DNA of 64,000 nucleotides from Nectonema munidae. Lineage: Eukaryota > Nematomorpha > Nectonematoida > Nectonematidae. The translations under genes and the position numbers were made by a program. The DNA lies in NCBI GenBank assembly GCA_030549495.1, contig JAUIRK010000959.1:294726-358725 (forward strand), given 5' to 3'. This document shows positions 10,336-21,131 of this stretch, in pieces (position 1 is the first letter of the stretch; each line of letters opens with the position of its first letter). The notes beneath the pieces were generated by a model. That model had not been told where the DNA came from. It was given only the letters and a program-made list of their open reading frames with translations, and did no database searches.

Positions 10336-11378
10336 AAAATGTTAAGAATTCTGAAAATCAAGAAGGCATTGCGGTACCTTGTATTAGGATTAATGTTAAC
10401 TTAGCCTTAGTATTTTAAGTTGTAAAGTAAACCTACTATAAGTAACAAAGCTAAACCAAATAACAATAAATATAAAAAACTAATATATATACAGTATTAG
10501 AAAAGAAGAAATATATACCTGTGTGGTAACCGAAAAGTATTTTCACAAGTATGCTTCAAGACACGTGACTCAGTAACTCCGATGACTCATCGACAAGTCC
10601 AGTACGCGTCACTCACTGCCCGAGTCTGCCTATATTCCACACTGCCAGTTTCTCTGAGAGCATCAGCCGAGGTAGACATAAGCTGGTATGTATGTGTACT
10701 GCCCTGTGCAGTATATACTTAGTATTTACCCACCGTTACTGTGAGTTTGTGTTATTTATTTTGTATATAATGTATGATGCGTGGTTCTTATCTTTTCAAT
10801 GCTTTTGCTAGCAATACCGGAGGCTGCGTGCGTTCACTGTAGTCTCGCGCTACAAGATGCTCTTGTGCATCACAACAAGCATGACGACACATGCAGCCTG
10901 GCGAATGTGCAATGCGTGTGTGCTTGAATCAGTGAACTTGTGTTAGCTGCCATGCGAGAAATCATGTACCTCGCGTTTTGCAGTGTATTCACGGATATTG
11001 TGTTGAATAGGTGTTGCGTTGACTTTTTCAGTAGTCGTGTACTGAGGTTTTGGTGTTGCGGATTTGGCTTGTGATATTCGAGTTGTGTATTAGGGTGTGT
11101 CAAATACAAAAAAAAAATTTATTTATTTTTTGAAAGCCGGTCTAAAAAGTTGTGTTTAGATGAGATGTCTATGAAAAAAATATTATTTTTAGTTTTTGCA
11201 GAATATTTTGCTTGGTAAATTGCGTATTGTTTAGTAGCATGGTTTTTGTATAGAAAAAAAATAGTAAATTTTCATTTTATTAATCTATATTTAAACTGTT
11301 GAACAAAAACAAAGTTATGTACATGTAGTCTTTATTCAAATAAGATCTATCAAGTCTTTTTTGATTGATTTTTAGACA
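10336..11378. other. Less AT-rich spacer with a TIR-like site
   Basis: About 10530-11090 is visibly richer in G/C than its surroundings but shows no open frame of note. At 11091 the word TAGGGTGTGTC is identical to the first 11 bases of the terminal repeat of the hAT-like element at 40525. It could be the 3' end of the hAT-like gene that begins at 17530. Confidence 0.4.
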
Positions 11379-12118
11379 TTATTGTCTACTTGCATTTTGG
11401 CATCTTATGTATCCATCACGTTTTTCATGTGTATAAACTTTACATGACGCTTCAGATACTTGCTTAACACATCTTTCTATTGATTGAGAGTGACATGGCC
11501 ATTTGGGAACTTGCATGGGCTTGTCAATGAACTTTTCTATTTCAGATAAACTAAGTTCACACGTTAATGGTGGTTCGAATACATTTTCTGTCCAATCAAT
11601 TAAACTCAATAAGTATGAAGCATTAAAATTGATTAGAGGTGTTTTCCTCAAACGAATAATGTTTTTTTTATTAAGCTTTTCTTTTTCCCTAATGTTCATT
11701 ATTTTTTCCACTCCAATTTTCCTCTCATTAAATCTTCAGAGAATATCAAAGCTTGAATTATCATTTCACTGAAAGCATACCACGCAAAGCGTTTAATGGT
11801 AGGAAAAACAATGTCTACTACCTCTTTTCGTTGAAGTTTCAATAAATTAAGTTGTGACAAAACATGTCTTGGTCCTACTATCGAAGAATAATTGATTTTT
11901 ATATTAAACCAGCAAGGATAGTAAACTCCAACTATGTATTCTATGATGAGCCTTAAGTTATTGTAATTCTTACCCTTTAATCCATGTTTAGAAACCCACA
12001 AATGGCAAAATCTGTTTGCTGTAGTCAACCATCTTGAATGACTGACTGGACCAATTTGGAGAAAACCAAGATCTTTTGAAATTTTTCCTGTATTGATGGC
12101 TCATGTGATTCTATATCA
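11379..12118 (-). pseudogene. hAT-like transposase, C-terminal half
   Basis: Continues the gene at 16015-17530 beyond an insertion. Minus-strand frames read GPVSHSRWLTTANRF, CHLWVSKHGLKG, IIEYIVGVYYPCWFNIK, GPRHVLSQLNLLKLQ and then PTIKRFAWYAFSEM. A second overlapping frame gives NFNASYLLSLIDW, EPPLTCELS, VPKWPCHSQSIERCVKQVSE and KRDGYIRCQNASRQ. The same block order (HSRWLSTANR...) occurs in the relic at 44.9-45.1 kb. At least two frame changes are present, one near 11700 and one near 12050. I recognise this as a repeated arthropod/cnidarian transposase-like family with an RNase H-like core, but not a named superfamily beyond hAT-like. Confidence 0.7.
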
Positions 12119-12122
12119 TTAA
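12119..12122. repeat. TTAA target duplication, left
   Basis: TTAA directly before the element terminus; partner at 16011-16014. TTAA duplication is the signature of piggyBac-type insertion. Confidence 0.9.
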
Positions 12123-12429
12123 CCCTATTAGTGCTGGGGGAGGCCCTTCACTAAAAAATTAATTGTAGAAAATTGGCTGAATCATATCCCTTCAAATTTT
12201 GTGACTTTTCCTAAAATCGTTAGCTGCATCTTTTGAAACCATTTTCATGGTAGTTGAATGACCTCTTCATGTCCAAAACTGTCAATCAAAATCAAAATTT
12301 TTCAGCAAAATTTTGACATTATCTGTACTTAACCTTATAACTTAAAATCTATATTATATAATACCCTGAAAATTTATAATTATATACAGTTTGGAACGCA
12401 TATCACTTTATATATTTAATTTTTTCAAT

Positions 12430-13990
12430 AATCATGGCTACTTTTTAGAAAATGTCAATCAAAATTTTGATTGATCAAAAATATATCTAATAAAATATAC
12501 CTTCAAATTTTACATAAAATATATGTTTTTATACTAAATCGGTCATGCTGTTTTCATTTCTGGACTCATTTCTTACATTTAGGATTTGAAATACCTATAA
12601 GTATTAATCAAATTTGCGGTTTACTTCTGAAAATTGTCTCCAAAAACATTCCTTCATATTTTACATAAAATATATGCGTTATACTAAATCGGCCATGTTG
12701 GTTTCATTTTTTGACTCATTTTTTACGTTTAGAATCTGGAAATACCTATAAGTGTTAATCAAATTTGCGGTTTACTTCTAAAAATTATCTCCAAAAACAT
12801 TCATCAAATTTTACAATGAAATATATGTGTTATACTAAATCGGCCATGCTGGTTTCATTTCTGGACTCATTTTTTACGTTTAGGAGGTGAAAATACATTT
12901 AAGTGTTAATCAAATTTGCGGTTTACTTCTAAAAATTGTCTCCAAAAAGATTCATTCAAATTTTACAATGAAATATATGTTTTATACCAAATCAACCATG
13001 CTGTTTTCATTTCTGAACTCATTTTTCACATTTAGAGGTTTTAAAATATCAGTCAAAATTTGCGGTTTACTTCTAAAACCTATCTCCAAAAATATTCTCT
13101 CAATTTTACATGAAATATTTGTTTTTATACCAAATCGATCATGCTGTTTTCATTTTTGAACTCATTTTTTACATTTAGGATTTGAAAATACCTATAAGTA
13201 TAAATCAAATTTGCGGTTTCCTTCTGAAAATTGTCTCCAAAAATATTCTCTTGAAATATATGTTTTTATACCAAATCAATCATGCTGTTTTCATTTCTTA
13301 ACTCATTTTTTACATTTAGGATGTGAAAATACCTATAAGTGTTAATCAAATTTGCGGTTTACTTCTAAAAATTGTCTCCAAAAACATTCATTCAAATTTT
13401 ACAATTAAATATATGTTTTTATACCAAATCAACCATGCTAGTTTCATTTATGGACTCAATTTTTGCAGTTTGAATTTGAAAATACATATAAGTATCAATT
13501 AAATTTGCGTTTAGTTCTAAAATTTGTTTTTATAGCAAATAGATCATGATGATTTCATTTCTAAACACAATTTTCGCATTTAGAGGTTTTACTGCTAGTG
13601 TCAATCAAATTTGCAGTTTATGTCTGAAAACTATATCCCAAAATATTTTCTCTAATTTTACATAAAATATATGTTTTATACCAATTCGACCATGATAATT
13701 TTTATTTCTGAAATCATTTTTTGCATTTAGAGGTTTTAAATGTCTGAAAGTGTCAATCAAATTTCGATTTACGTCTAATGTCTACAGAAATATTTTTGAA
13801 ATTTAAATAAAGTATCTGTTTTTATGCCAAATGGAAGATGCTGGTTTAATTTTTGGACTCAGGTTTGGCATTTATGGTTTTAAAATATCTGAAAGCTTGA
13901 ATCATATTTGAGGTTTACTTCTAGATACTGTCTTCAAAAATATTTTCAAAAAAATAAAATATCTGTTTCATACCAAATCGACTATGCTTA
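12430..13990 (+). repeat. Tandem array, ~150-bp unit, about 10 copies
   Basis: The word tttgcggtttacttct or variants recurs at about 12612, 12763, 12914, 13059, 13210, 13351, 13503 and 13607, giving 104-152 bp spacing, mostly 145-152. Each unit also carries 'tctccaaaaa', 'atatatgtttttatacc', 'catgctg.tttcatttctg' and 'catttagg'. Copies decay toward the right edge. Open frames at 12471-12668 and 12887-13159 are reading frames through this array and not genes. Confidence 0.9.
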
Positions 13991-15039
13991 TTTTATTTCT
14001 GTACTGGATTTTGGATAATACGGTTAAAAAATATCTCGAAGTGGCAATTGAATTAGTAATGTATGCATGAGAATCAGTTCTGTAAAAAAATTTCAAAAAA
14101 TGGCTGCATATTAGGTATATAGTAAAAATATACTTTTTTTTGTATATTTTGGCTTATAATACTTTCTACAAACATCTTGAGTATGAAATATTTATTAAAA
14201 AAAATAAAACGTATTATAAAATCTTTTGAAAATTTGTATGAGAGAAGGAACCAAGTTGAAAACTAATTGAAAAGAGACCATATGATCAAAACAAATAATT
14301 AAAAAAAAATGTATCTTTACTAAATGGAAGATCTACCATGTTCTAATGAACTAGGAAGTGGTTTAATTATATACTTCAAAAAAGATTTTGACTGTGAAAA
14401 AGAAGTTCCTTTTTTACAAATGAAAAATATTTAAATCTATAGCTTATCATCTAGGATTACAGTTAACATTTAGCTACGATGGGTAGGAAATCTGAAAATT
14501 TAGAATAGGTCAGATTTATCAAAAATGGCACAGATGCCAATATGTGAGAATTTAGTCACTATCAAGATATTTTTAATTTAAATTGAATTTGTCCATCTTT
14601 TTCCTTTTGTTTCAAAGAGATAATTTTTTAGATGAAGAACGTTGACAACTTTTTATAATTGAAGAAAAAACCTTTGAAATGAGATTGATTGACAAATATT
14701 CAGGCCTGAGAGGAAAAAAGTCATTTTATCCTTATAAAAAATTTTTCGAACACACATTGAAAAATATAAATTTATAATGAAAAAAGAGCTACCAAGAAAG
14801 GATCATCATAGAATGAATACCAAAATTACATACTGTAAATTATAATATGACGTAGAGACTACGAGCCGATAACGAATTTGTAGCCAAAAAGATGGAGATC
14901 CTATCGAGTTACATAAGTTACTGTAGAATGAAATATTTTGAGTGAATTAAACACCTAAAGTTGGTTTATTAAATAAATTAAGAAAATAATTACCAGAGAA
15001 AACTGCAAGTAGAAGTTATTTTTATGTTTATATATTTGA
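13991..15039. other. AT-rich middle of the piggyBac-type element
   Basis: No repeats of clear period and no coding signal; stops are frequent in all frames. Confidence 0.5.
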
Positions 15040-15900
15040 CGATTTACAGGTTTAATCGATTTTTTGACAGGTTTTATTGATTTCATGAAAAATGAACATC
15101 ACCATTAAATTCTGCATACTTCAAATGTAAAAAAAAACTTTAAAAGAATTAAAATTTTAATTTTGACATGGGCTGTCATATTTAAATTATTTTGTCAGGT
15201 TTGACTAATATTTATAAAAAAAAGGAATATAACCAGTAAACACAGCCTACTTGAAAATGGGTATATGTGTGTAAAATGCCATACACGGTAAACTTCATTA
15301 CCTCCCTATACTTTCTATTAAACGTAATTCTCTAATTCAAAAAACCTTTCTTTTTGGGATAAATCAATTTTTTGACAGTTTTGATTGATTTTTATAATAA
15401 AAAATGAATATCACCACTGAATTACGCATGCTTAAAAATGGGTATATATGTGTAAAAAACTTTATATACTTATTTAGATAAAAAGTTTCTTTTTGAGATG
15501 GGCTGTTACATTTAGATCAATTTTTTGACAGATTTGATTGATTTTCATAAAAAATGAATATCACCACTGAATTCAGCATATTTGAAAATGGGTATACATG
15601 TGTAAAAAACTTTATATACTTATTTAGATAAAAAGTTTTTTTTGAGATGAGCTGTCATATGTAAATCACTTTTTTGACAGGTTTGAATGATTTTCATAAA
15701 AAATGAATATCACCACTGAATTTAGCATATTTGAAAATGGGTATACATGTGTAAAAAACTTCATAAACTTATTTAGATAAAAAGTTCCTTTTTGAGATGA
15801 GCTGTCAAATATAAATCAATTTTTTGACAGGTTTGATTGATTTTGATAAAAAAAATGGACATCACCACTGAATTCAGCATAGTTGAAATATATATGTAAC
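15040..15900 (+). repeat. Second tandem array, ~150-bp unit
   Basis: The word ttttttgacag recurs near 15060, 15370, 15522, 15671 and 15821 (spacing about 150 in the last four). Each unit also has 'atgaatatcaccactgaatt', 'gaaaatgggtatacatgtg' and 'gatgagctgtcat'. The last three units are very similar to each other, so this array expanded or homogenised more recently than the left one. The unit sequence differs from the left array although the period is the same. Confidence 0.9.
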
Positions 15901-16010
15901 ATCAAAAATATTTATAAAAATTTATTAATCTCTGAGAAAAATAGGGGGCACTTTACGCCCCCCCCCCCCCCAGCACTTGAGCGGACAAATTTTGCCCAGC
16001 ACTAATAGGG

Positions 16011-16014
16011 TTAA
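16011..16014. repeat. TTAA target duplication, right
   Basis: Partner of 12119-12122; the interrupted transposase reading frame begins again immediately to the right. Confidence 0.9.
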
Positions 16015-17530
16015 GCTTGATCAGAAGACAGACTTTGTACGACTTCATCACTGATGGAAATGAGAGGCCTTCCATTGCAAATCTTAGCAAAATAAAAATT
16101 GATTTCAAGTTCAGTAACTGTATCACTCATGTTTCCAAGATTGCCAGTCCATCTATTGTTTGATAAAGTGTTACCATACAAAGCTTTTATCAAATGCCTT
16201 AGTTCATTTGTATGGAGAGCACATACCAGCAAATTTAATTTACGGCAAAGTTTTATTTCTACCCAACGCATCGAACCACCTTCCCATCCTGTATTAACAT
16301 TAGTAGAGTCTCCTCCAATGGCTTTCAAGCTTTTATCAAAACCTTTTGTCTTCATAAAATCAACAAGATGGCCAGCAATGACCTCCGCCGGTTTCTTTCT
16401 TTCTGGACTTTTTTCAAGAACAAAGTGATAAAGATATTCTCCACCTGGCTCAGAGCATACTGAATAATGTGTCTCTTTTATAACACTTGGGAACTGCTGA
16501 TTCGAATTTTCTGGCTTAATCATCACTTTAGTGTTATCTTTACGTCCATCATAAAATATGCAGTTAATTTCTTTCTTTTGGAAAAGAAAAATTCATCGCT
16601 TAAGTTTTTCATGACTTTTTCTTGAGCTCTTTTTACTTTATTGTGATCCAATAAGTGTCTTTTATTATATTGAGTGAGCACACCAGCATCTATCAAGGCA
16701 GCAGTTGCAATGGCCGCTGTTGCACGCAATCCAACACCATATCTTAGACTATGCTTTGCCACATTAGGTATTTGCATCGTATTATATTTTAACTTTTTTT
16801 AAGGTAAATTTATTTCATAATCATGATCTTCATTCTCTGATTTTGAGTCAGCTTCTGACAAATATGCGTTATCTAAAAATTGTGAACTTTCCACTAAATT
16901 TTCAACAATTTTTTTTATCAATATTTTCTTTTTCCAAAGATTTTCTTTTCTGCTTGTTTGATTGCTTTTTGGTCTCTTTATGATCTGTCGAACCAATTTG
17001 ATGAGAGCCAAATGATCCAACTTTTTTTCTCTGATCCAATACAAAATGTAGTTCTTTAACAGGAATTTTACTTATTTTAGGACATTTACAATCTATGTGT
17101 GTTTTATATTCACAGTCATTACAACGAAATTCTTCACAACTATGAATTTTGCATTTACATTTCAAAATATCAAAGAGTTTATCAAGTCTACCAATGAAGT
17201 TTAATTTGACTTTGATGCTGCCTCTTCCAAGAGATACATTTTTTGCTTGGTTCCAATATTCTTTCAGCTTTTTTGTTATGTGAACTCTAGAGTTCAGAAC
17301 AGGTTGTGTGAATAAATTATTTGCATGCTTCCATTTTTCAATAAGGTTTATATAAAGTAATTGAATAAGATTATCAACTGAAAAGTTTCTGTAGTCTTCA
17401 AGACTTTGCTCTCTTAACCATATTCCAAATCTCAGTATATCCTCAAAGTTGGTAATTGTGAAGGGTTCATTTCTTTCCAAGTTCCAATTAAATTGACTAA
17501 ATGTGTAATTGAAGCTATTCTAGTTTTCAT
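16015..17530 (-). pseudogene. hAT-like transposase, N-terminal half
   Basis: Likely ATG at 17528-17530 (MKTRIASITHLVNLIG), then a frame change into NEPFTITNFEDILRFG. A cysteine cluster follows (KCKCKIHSCEEFRCNDC, CKCPKISKIPVKELHFVLDQ). Next is RYGVGLRATAAIATAALIDA with HNKVKRAQEKV. The core reads HYSVCSEPGGEYLYHF, KAIGGDSTNVNTGWEGG (acidic residue resembling the second hAT Asp), LLVCALHTNELRHLI and finally SDEVVQSLSSDQA at the insertion junction. Several frame changes occur between 16520 and 17480. The D-S-T-N-x-N-T-G and C-x-L-H-T-N-E motifs recur at 44.6-44.7 kb. The second half lies at 11379-12118. Confidence 0.75.
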
Positions 17531-18081
17531 TCTAAAAAATAAATTTTGCAATTAAAAATGATGTAATTTATACATTATATAAATTATTATATATATGATT
17601 ATAAAAATATTAAAATATAAATTATAAATTATTTTATTGCTTCTATCAAAAAGTAATAAAAGCTTTATTAACGTTTATTCTAGTATAAATTATTATAATA
17701 AAATAAAAACAATTTATTTTAATATACATTCTTGATATCTCAAACTTAATCACTTTTAATTTTTTTGAAGTTTTATTAATAGATTATAAACAGAATATAT
17801 ATATTTAAACTGGAAAACATAAAAATTACCTAATTTTTGAGTAACTGTAATTTTGAAAATATTCTTTATAGGATTGCAAAAAAATCCTAAACTTAAAACT
17901 TGGACATTTTTAAACTAAGATTTACCAAGCTAAAACAAAGTCAACAAAAAAATAAAACGTTTTTGGAGATTTAATAACAACTTTTTTTAGTGGTCGTTTT
18001 CAAATAGATTTTTTTAGTGTATTGAAGTATAATTTAGTGTTTTAGTGTAACTGTGTATTCGAGTGTGTGAGTGCAGAATTT
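17531..18081. other. AT-rich spacer
   Basis: No gene seen. It probably includes the 5' flank of the hAT-like gene on the left and the 3' untranslated region of the exon at 18140 on the right. Confidence 0.5.
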
Positions 18082-18093
18082 TTTATTTTTATT
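18082..18093 (-). promoter_or_regulatory. Tandem AATAAA poly(A) signals
   Basis: Two abutting AATAAA hexamers on the minus strand, about 50 bp past the stop codon of the exon at 18140-18386. Position and orientation fit cleavage and polyadenylation of that gene. Confidence 0.5.
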
Positions 18094-18139
18094 TTTAACA
18101 CAGTCACATCATTCTTATGCTGAATAAGCTCTTCTGACG

Positions 18140-18386
18140 TTATCTAGAATGCCATGAAAAACTAAATAATAAGTTTTTAGTGTTCACACTTTTTATGAAT
18201 TTTTTTTCTTTTTCTGAAGATTGAACAATAAAATGTCCAAAAAGCGAACCTACTCTGACGCCTTTCTTCGCTATGGCTTTGTGAATTCCCTGCATTCCCC
18301 GGCTATGGACACCGGAAATAAGACAGTTTCCACGGTATTTGAGCAACTGTTCACCTATACAAACATAATCTTTTACATTCCAATAT
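18140..18386 (-). CDS. Probable 3'-terminal exon of a host gene
   Basis: An acceptor (branch-like ctactaat, then tatgtttcag) ends at 18387 and opens a frame that runs to a TAA at 18140: YWNVKDYVCIGEQLLKY, RGNCLISGVHSRGMQG, IHKAIAKKGVRVGSLFGHF, IVQSSEKEKKF and a hydrophobic end. The first base completes a codon begun in the previous exon. Two AATAAA signals follow. Composition is balanced and unlike the surrounding repeats, there are no internal stops, and it shows no transposase motif. I do not recognise the protein. Upstream exons would lie to the right, but none could be linked across the CA-rich repeats. Confidence 0.5.
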
Positions 18387-18429
18387 CTGAAACATAATTA
18401 GTAGTTATGAAGTAAAAGAACCATATTCA

Positions 18430-18518
18430 CATGAAAAAGACAAAGGCTAACACAGAGAGATACAATCACAGATAGACACGAAGACACAGACATATACAGA
18501 GAAACACGAAGACACACT
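18430..18518 (+). repeat. CA/GA-rich simple repeat
   Basis: Irregular 'agacacgaagacacag' and 'acagagaaacacgaag' words; continues after the MITE at 19002, showing the MITE inserted into it. Confidence 0.7.
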
Positions 18519-19001
18519 AGAACCTACGTTTTACGTACGGCACGGGACCGAACGGCGGACGTAAAACGTAGGATTCGTAAAATCCAGGTTGACATTTAAA
18601 TTGACATACAACACGAAAATCCTAACCTGGATCACAAATAGTCACACCGTGTACGACGTGAGGGACTATGACAGCTAAAGAAGACTACTACAGTGAAGTT
18701 GGATGATCATCCCTGAAGTTGAGCTGTTTTCATAATAAAGTCTTAAATAAAAAATATCAGTGTACCGAAGCTCAGATGCATTGTTTTGCGATTTAATTAG
18801 CGTTATTTAAATTACTCATAGTTAAATAAAACTGAAAGACAATAATTTATTAACCTTTATAAACTTTTTAATACATAAAATCACAAAGAAAAAACGTATT
18901 AATAATGCATTTAATGACCAAAAAGATGACGTCATCGATCATTTGGCGAGGACGTAAAATCCAGGGAACGTAAAATCAGGGTACGTAAAACGTAGGTTCT
19001 A
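18519..19001. mobile_element. 483-bp MITE with TA-flanked perfect TIRs
   Basis: Both ends read TAGAACCTACGTTTTACGTA inward (18519 onward and reverse complement ending 19001), a perfect match of 21 bp including the TA. Subterminal copies of 'cgtaaaatcc' and 'acgtaaaacgtagg' occur inside each end. It interrupts the CA-rich repeat and has no reading frame. TA at both outer ends fits a Tc1/mariner-type non-autonomous element. Confidence 0.85.
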
Positions 19002-19240
19002 CCACACGGAAACACAAACACACACATACTAACAAACACATACACTCAGTAGCACACACACACAAACGCACATTTCCACACACATACAGATATCCACTAA
19101 CCACACACTAGCACACACATACAGATATCCACTAACCACACACTAGCACACACATAAGACACACACTAACACACGCATACGCTCGCATCAATACAAAACC
19201 CTCGCATCAACACACGCACGCACACACGCATACGCTCCCA
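19002..19240 (+). repeat. CA-rich simple repeat
   Basis: Variants of 'cacacacatac' including a local duplication of 'cacatacagatatccactaa' near 19080-19130. Resumes on the far side of the inverted-repeat element at 20344. Confidence 0.75.
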
Positions 19241-19257
19241 TCGGTAAACGGAGAAGG

Positions 19258-20343
19258 ATTGGCGAAGGAGAAGCGTTGGCGGTTTTCTTTCTTTTGATGT
19301 TGCCGCAAACTTGTTCATGTGCACTGCCACTGTCTCACAATTCTTTTTTTTCCTCATCACTTTTCTTGCTAGCTCTCTCGATAAAACACTTTGCTTGCGC
19401 ATATGGTTATCATTCATCGTTTTTCTTTCATACTATTATTTATAATAATAATTATTTTAATAACAAAATATTTATGAAAATAGTTTTGAATAAACAAAAA
19501 TCTTTTCAAATTGCATAGTTTTTCCATTTACTTTAAAATTTAATTGAAATAATTTAATTTTAATATTCAAAATTTTTCTATTTTTATTTTATAATATAAA
19601 ATTTTGGACAATTTTAAGTAACGTAGGCTCGTTTAAGAAAAAATTTTAATAAAAATTCTAGAATTTAGTATAATAAGTTGGGTAAAAGCGTAAAAAAAGC
19701 ACCATTTTTTAAACCTGTAATTGATTTTTTTAGACAAGATATAGAAGTTGAATTTTTTTGTAGTAGACATCAAAAGAAATTATCGTTTAGAATTTTTATA
19801 TAGTGGTAAACGTTAAAAAAAACTTTTCAATTTTGTGTAATATTTACTTCAAATTAATATTCAGTGTAATATTCAGTTTTTGTTATTTAATAGTTACAAT
19901 TTTACATCTAAAATCCTGAATTAAATTTTTAATCAAAAGTTTTATTGTATAAATTATTAATATGATACCCTCTAATATAAACTTTTTTAAGCTGATATTT
20001 CTCAACAATTATTTTTGAAAGGTTTTTTAGTTGTTATTAGGTTATTGTTTTGCTTGTCAAAATTGATAGACCAATAATGAAGATGTGATAATTAAAAAAA
20101 TGTATTTAAACATTTGCAATTAATGTCTATTACTAGCTGTATTGCTTTCAAAAAAAGTGAAGATAAAAATAGAGGAAATATGTGATAAGGCAGTGGTCAT
20201 GTGCAGCAGTAACAGTTAGCATTATTCTTATGTGCTACAAAGTGATGAGGAAAAAAGATAAGGAGATGGTGGCTAATGTAGATGAGAAGCAAGGCGGCAA
20301 CATCAAACAATTGTAAAATAGACAACGCTTCTCCTTCGCCAAT
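19258..20343. mobile_element. 1.09-kb non-autonomous inverted-repeat element
   Basis: Ends match as inverted repeats: attggcgaaggagaagcg at 19258 and its reverse complement ending 20343. Weaker matching extends inward ('tttgatgttgccgc', then ctcatcactt words) to about 170 bp on each side. The centre is AT-rich without genes. The terminal words 'gcggcaa.atcaaa' and 'aagtgatgaggaaaa' tie it to the repeat family at 472-786 and to the outer arm at 4380-4480. Flanked on both sides by CA-rich repeat; no target duplication seen. Confidence 0.65.
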
Positions 20344-20560
20344 GCTCACACACACGCTCGCACATACTAACACGCACAGACACCAAAACACACACCTACA
20401 CACAGACTCTCTCACACACACGCACTCACATACCCTAACACACACACACCAAGATACACTAACACATAAGCAAATAGACTAACACTCACACTAACCCTAA
20501 GATACACACACTAGCACCAACATACACACACACGTAAACAATGACACAGACTTTGTAAGC
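20344..20560 (+). repeat. CA-rich simple repeat, right side
   Basis: Cacacac-type repeat with scattered substitutions. The Cys/Val-rich minus-strand frame and Thr/His-rich plus-strand frame here are artefacts of the simple repeat. Confidence 0.8.
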
Positions 20561-21131
20561 ATAACATAACTTTTTATCAGACACAAGCACACCAAACATT
20601 CGCAATATTCTATGCCTACACACAAGTATATCATATCTGATGAAAAAACAAAAAAATGTTACTTGTGAAAATTTTGTAAAAGTAATCGTTTAGAACCAAA
20701 CGCTTTATTCTATCAGAAGAAGTTTCTCTTACTAATGGATCATCAAAACGAATAAATCGGGAACAATACTTTATTTCATTTTTTGACAAGGTGCTTTTTT
20801 TAAATACTCATATTTTCTTGGATCGAAAAATATAACAATCACATTTTGTTGAACATCGAGATTCAAAAAATAGATGGCGTTAAAAAAATTAATAAGATCC
20901 TACTTCGCTCCCCCCTCCCCTCTAAAAATTTTTTTTTAGTGAATGATTTACTTTTTTACTGTTTCATCAACATTTCTCTGATTATTATATAATATCCTTA
21001 AAAATTTTTAGAGTGGGAAGGAGATAACCGAGATATATAAAGTCACTTTATATACACATATAATATATATTTTCGCTTAAATTTTTACACTGCTCATCTC
21101 TCATCCATTTATACTCACGATAAATCTCAAC
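20561..21131. other. AT-rich spacer
   Basis: No gene recognised. It probably includes the 5' leader of the LINE that begins at about 21.1 kb. Confidence 0.4.

Larger units (their letters stand above)
12123..16010. mobile_element. 3.9-kb non-autonomous piggyBac-type element
   Basis: Both ends read CCCTATTAGTGCTGGG inward (12123-12138 and reverse complement 15995-16010), each flanked by TTAA. It sits inside a hAT-like transposase gene: SLSSDQA stops at the right junction and the remainder of the protein resumes left of 12119. There is no transposase reading frame inside. Most of its length is made of two tandem arrays with a period of about 150 bp (12430-13990 and 15040-15900), joined by about 1 kb of AT-rich sequence. 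Near the right end there is a 14-C homopolymer. It must have been mobilised by a piggyBac transposase supplied elsewhere. The exact 16-bp end match argues the insertion is younger than the host transposase it interrupts. Confidence 0.9.

Noticed and set aside
12471-13159. Open frames inside the 150-bp tandem array
   Set aside because: They repeat with the array period and carry no protein family signal.
20197-20482. Cys/Val-rich and Thr/His-rich frames over the CA-rich tract
   Set aside because: Direct translation of an imperfect CA/GT simple repeat; no gene evidence.
18430-20560. A CRISPR-like or regulated repeat-spacer array in the CA-rich region
   Set aside because: Repeats are irregular dinucleotide-type, without fixed repeat length or unique spacers, and the genome is animal.
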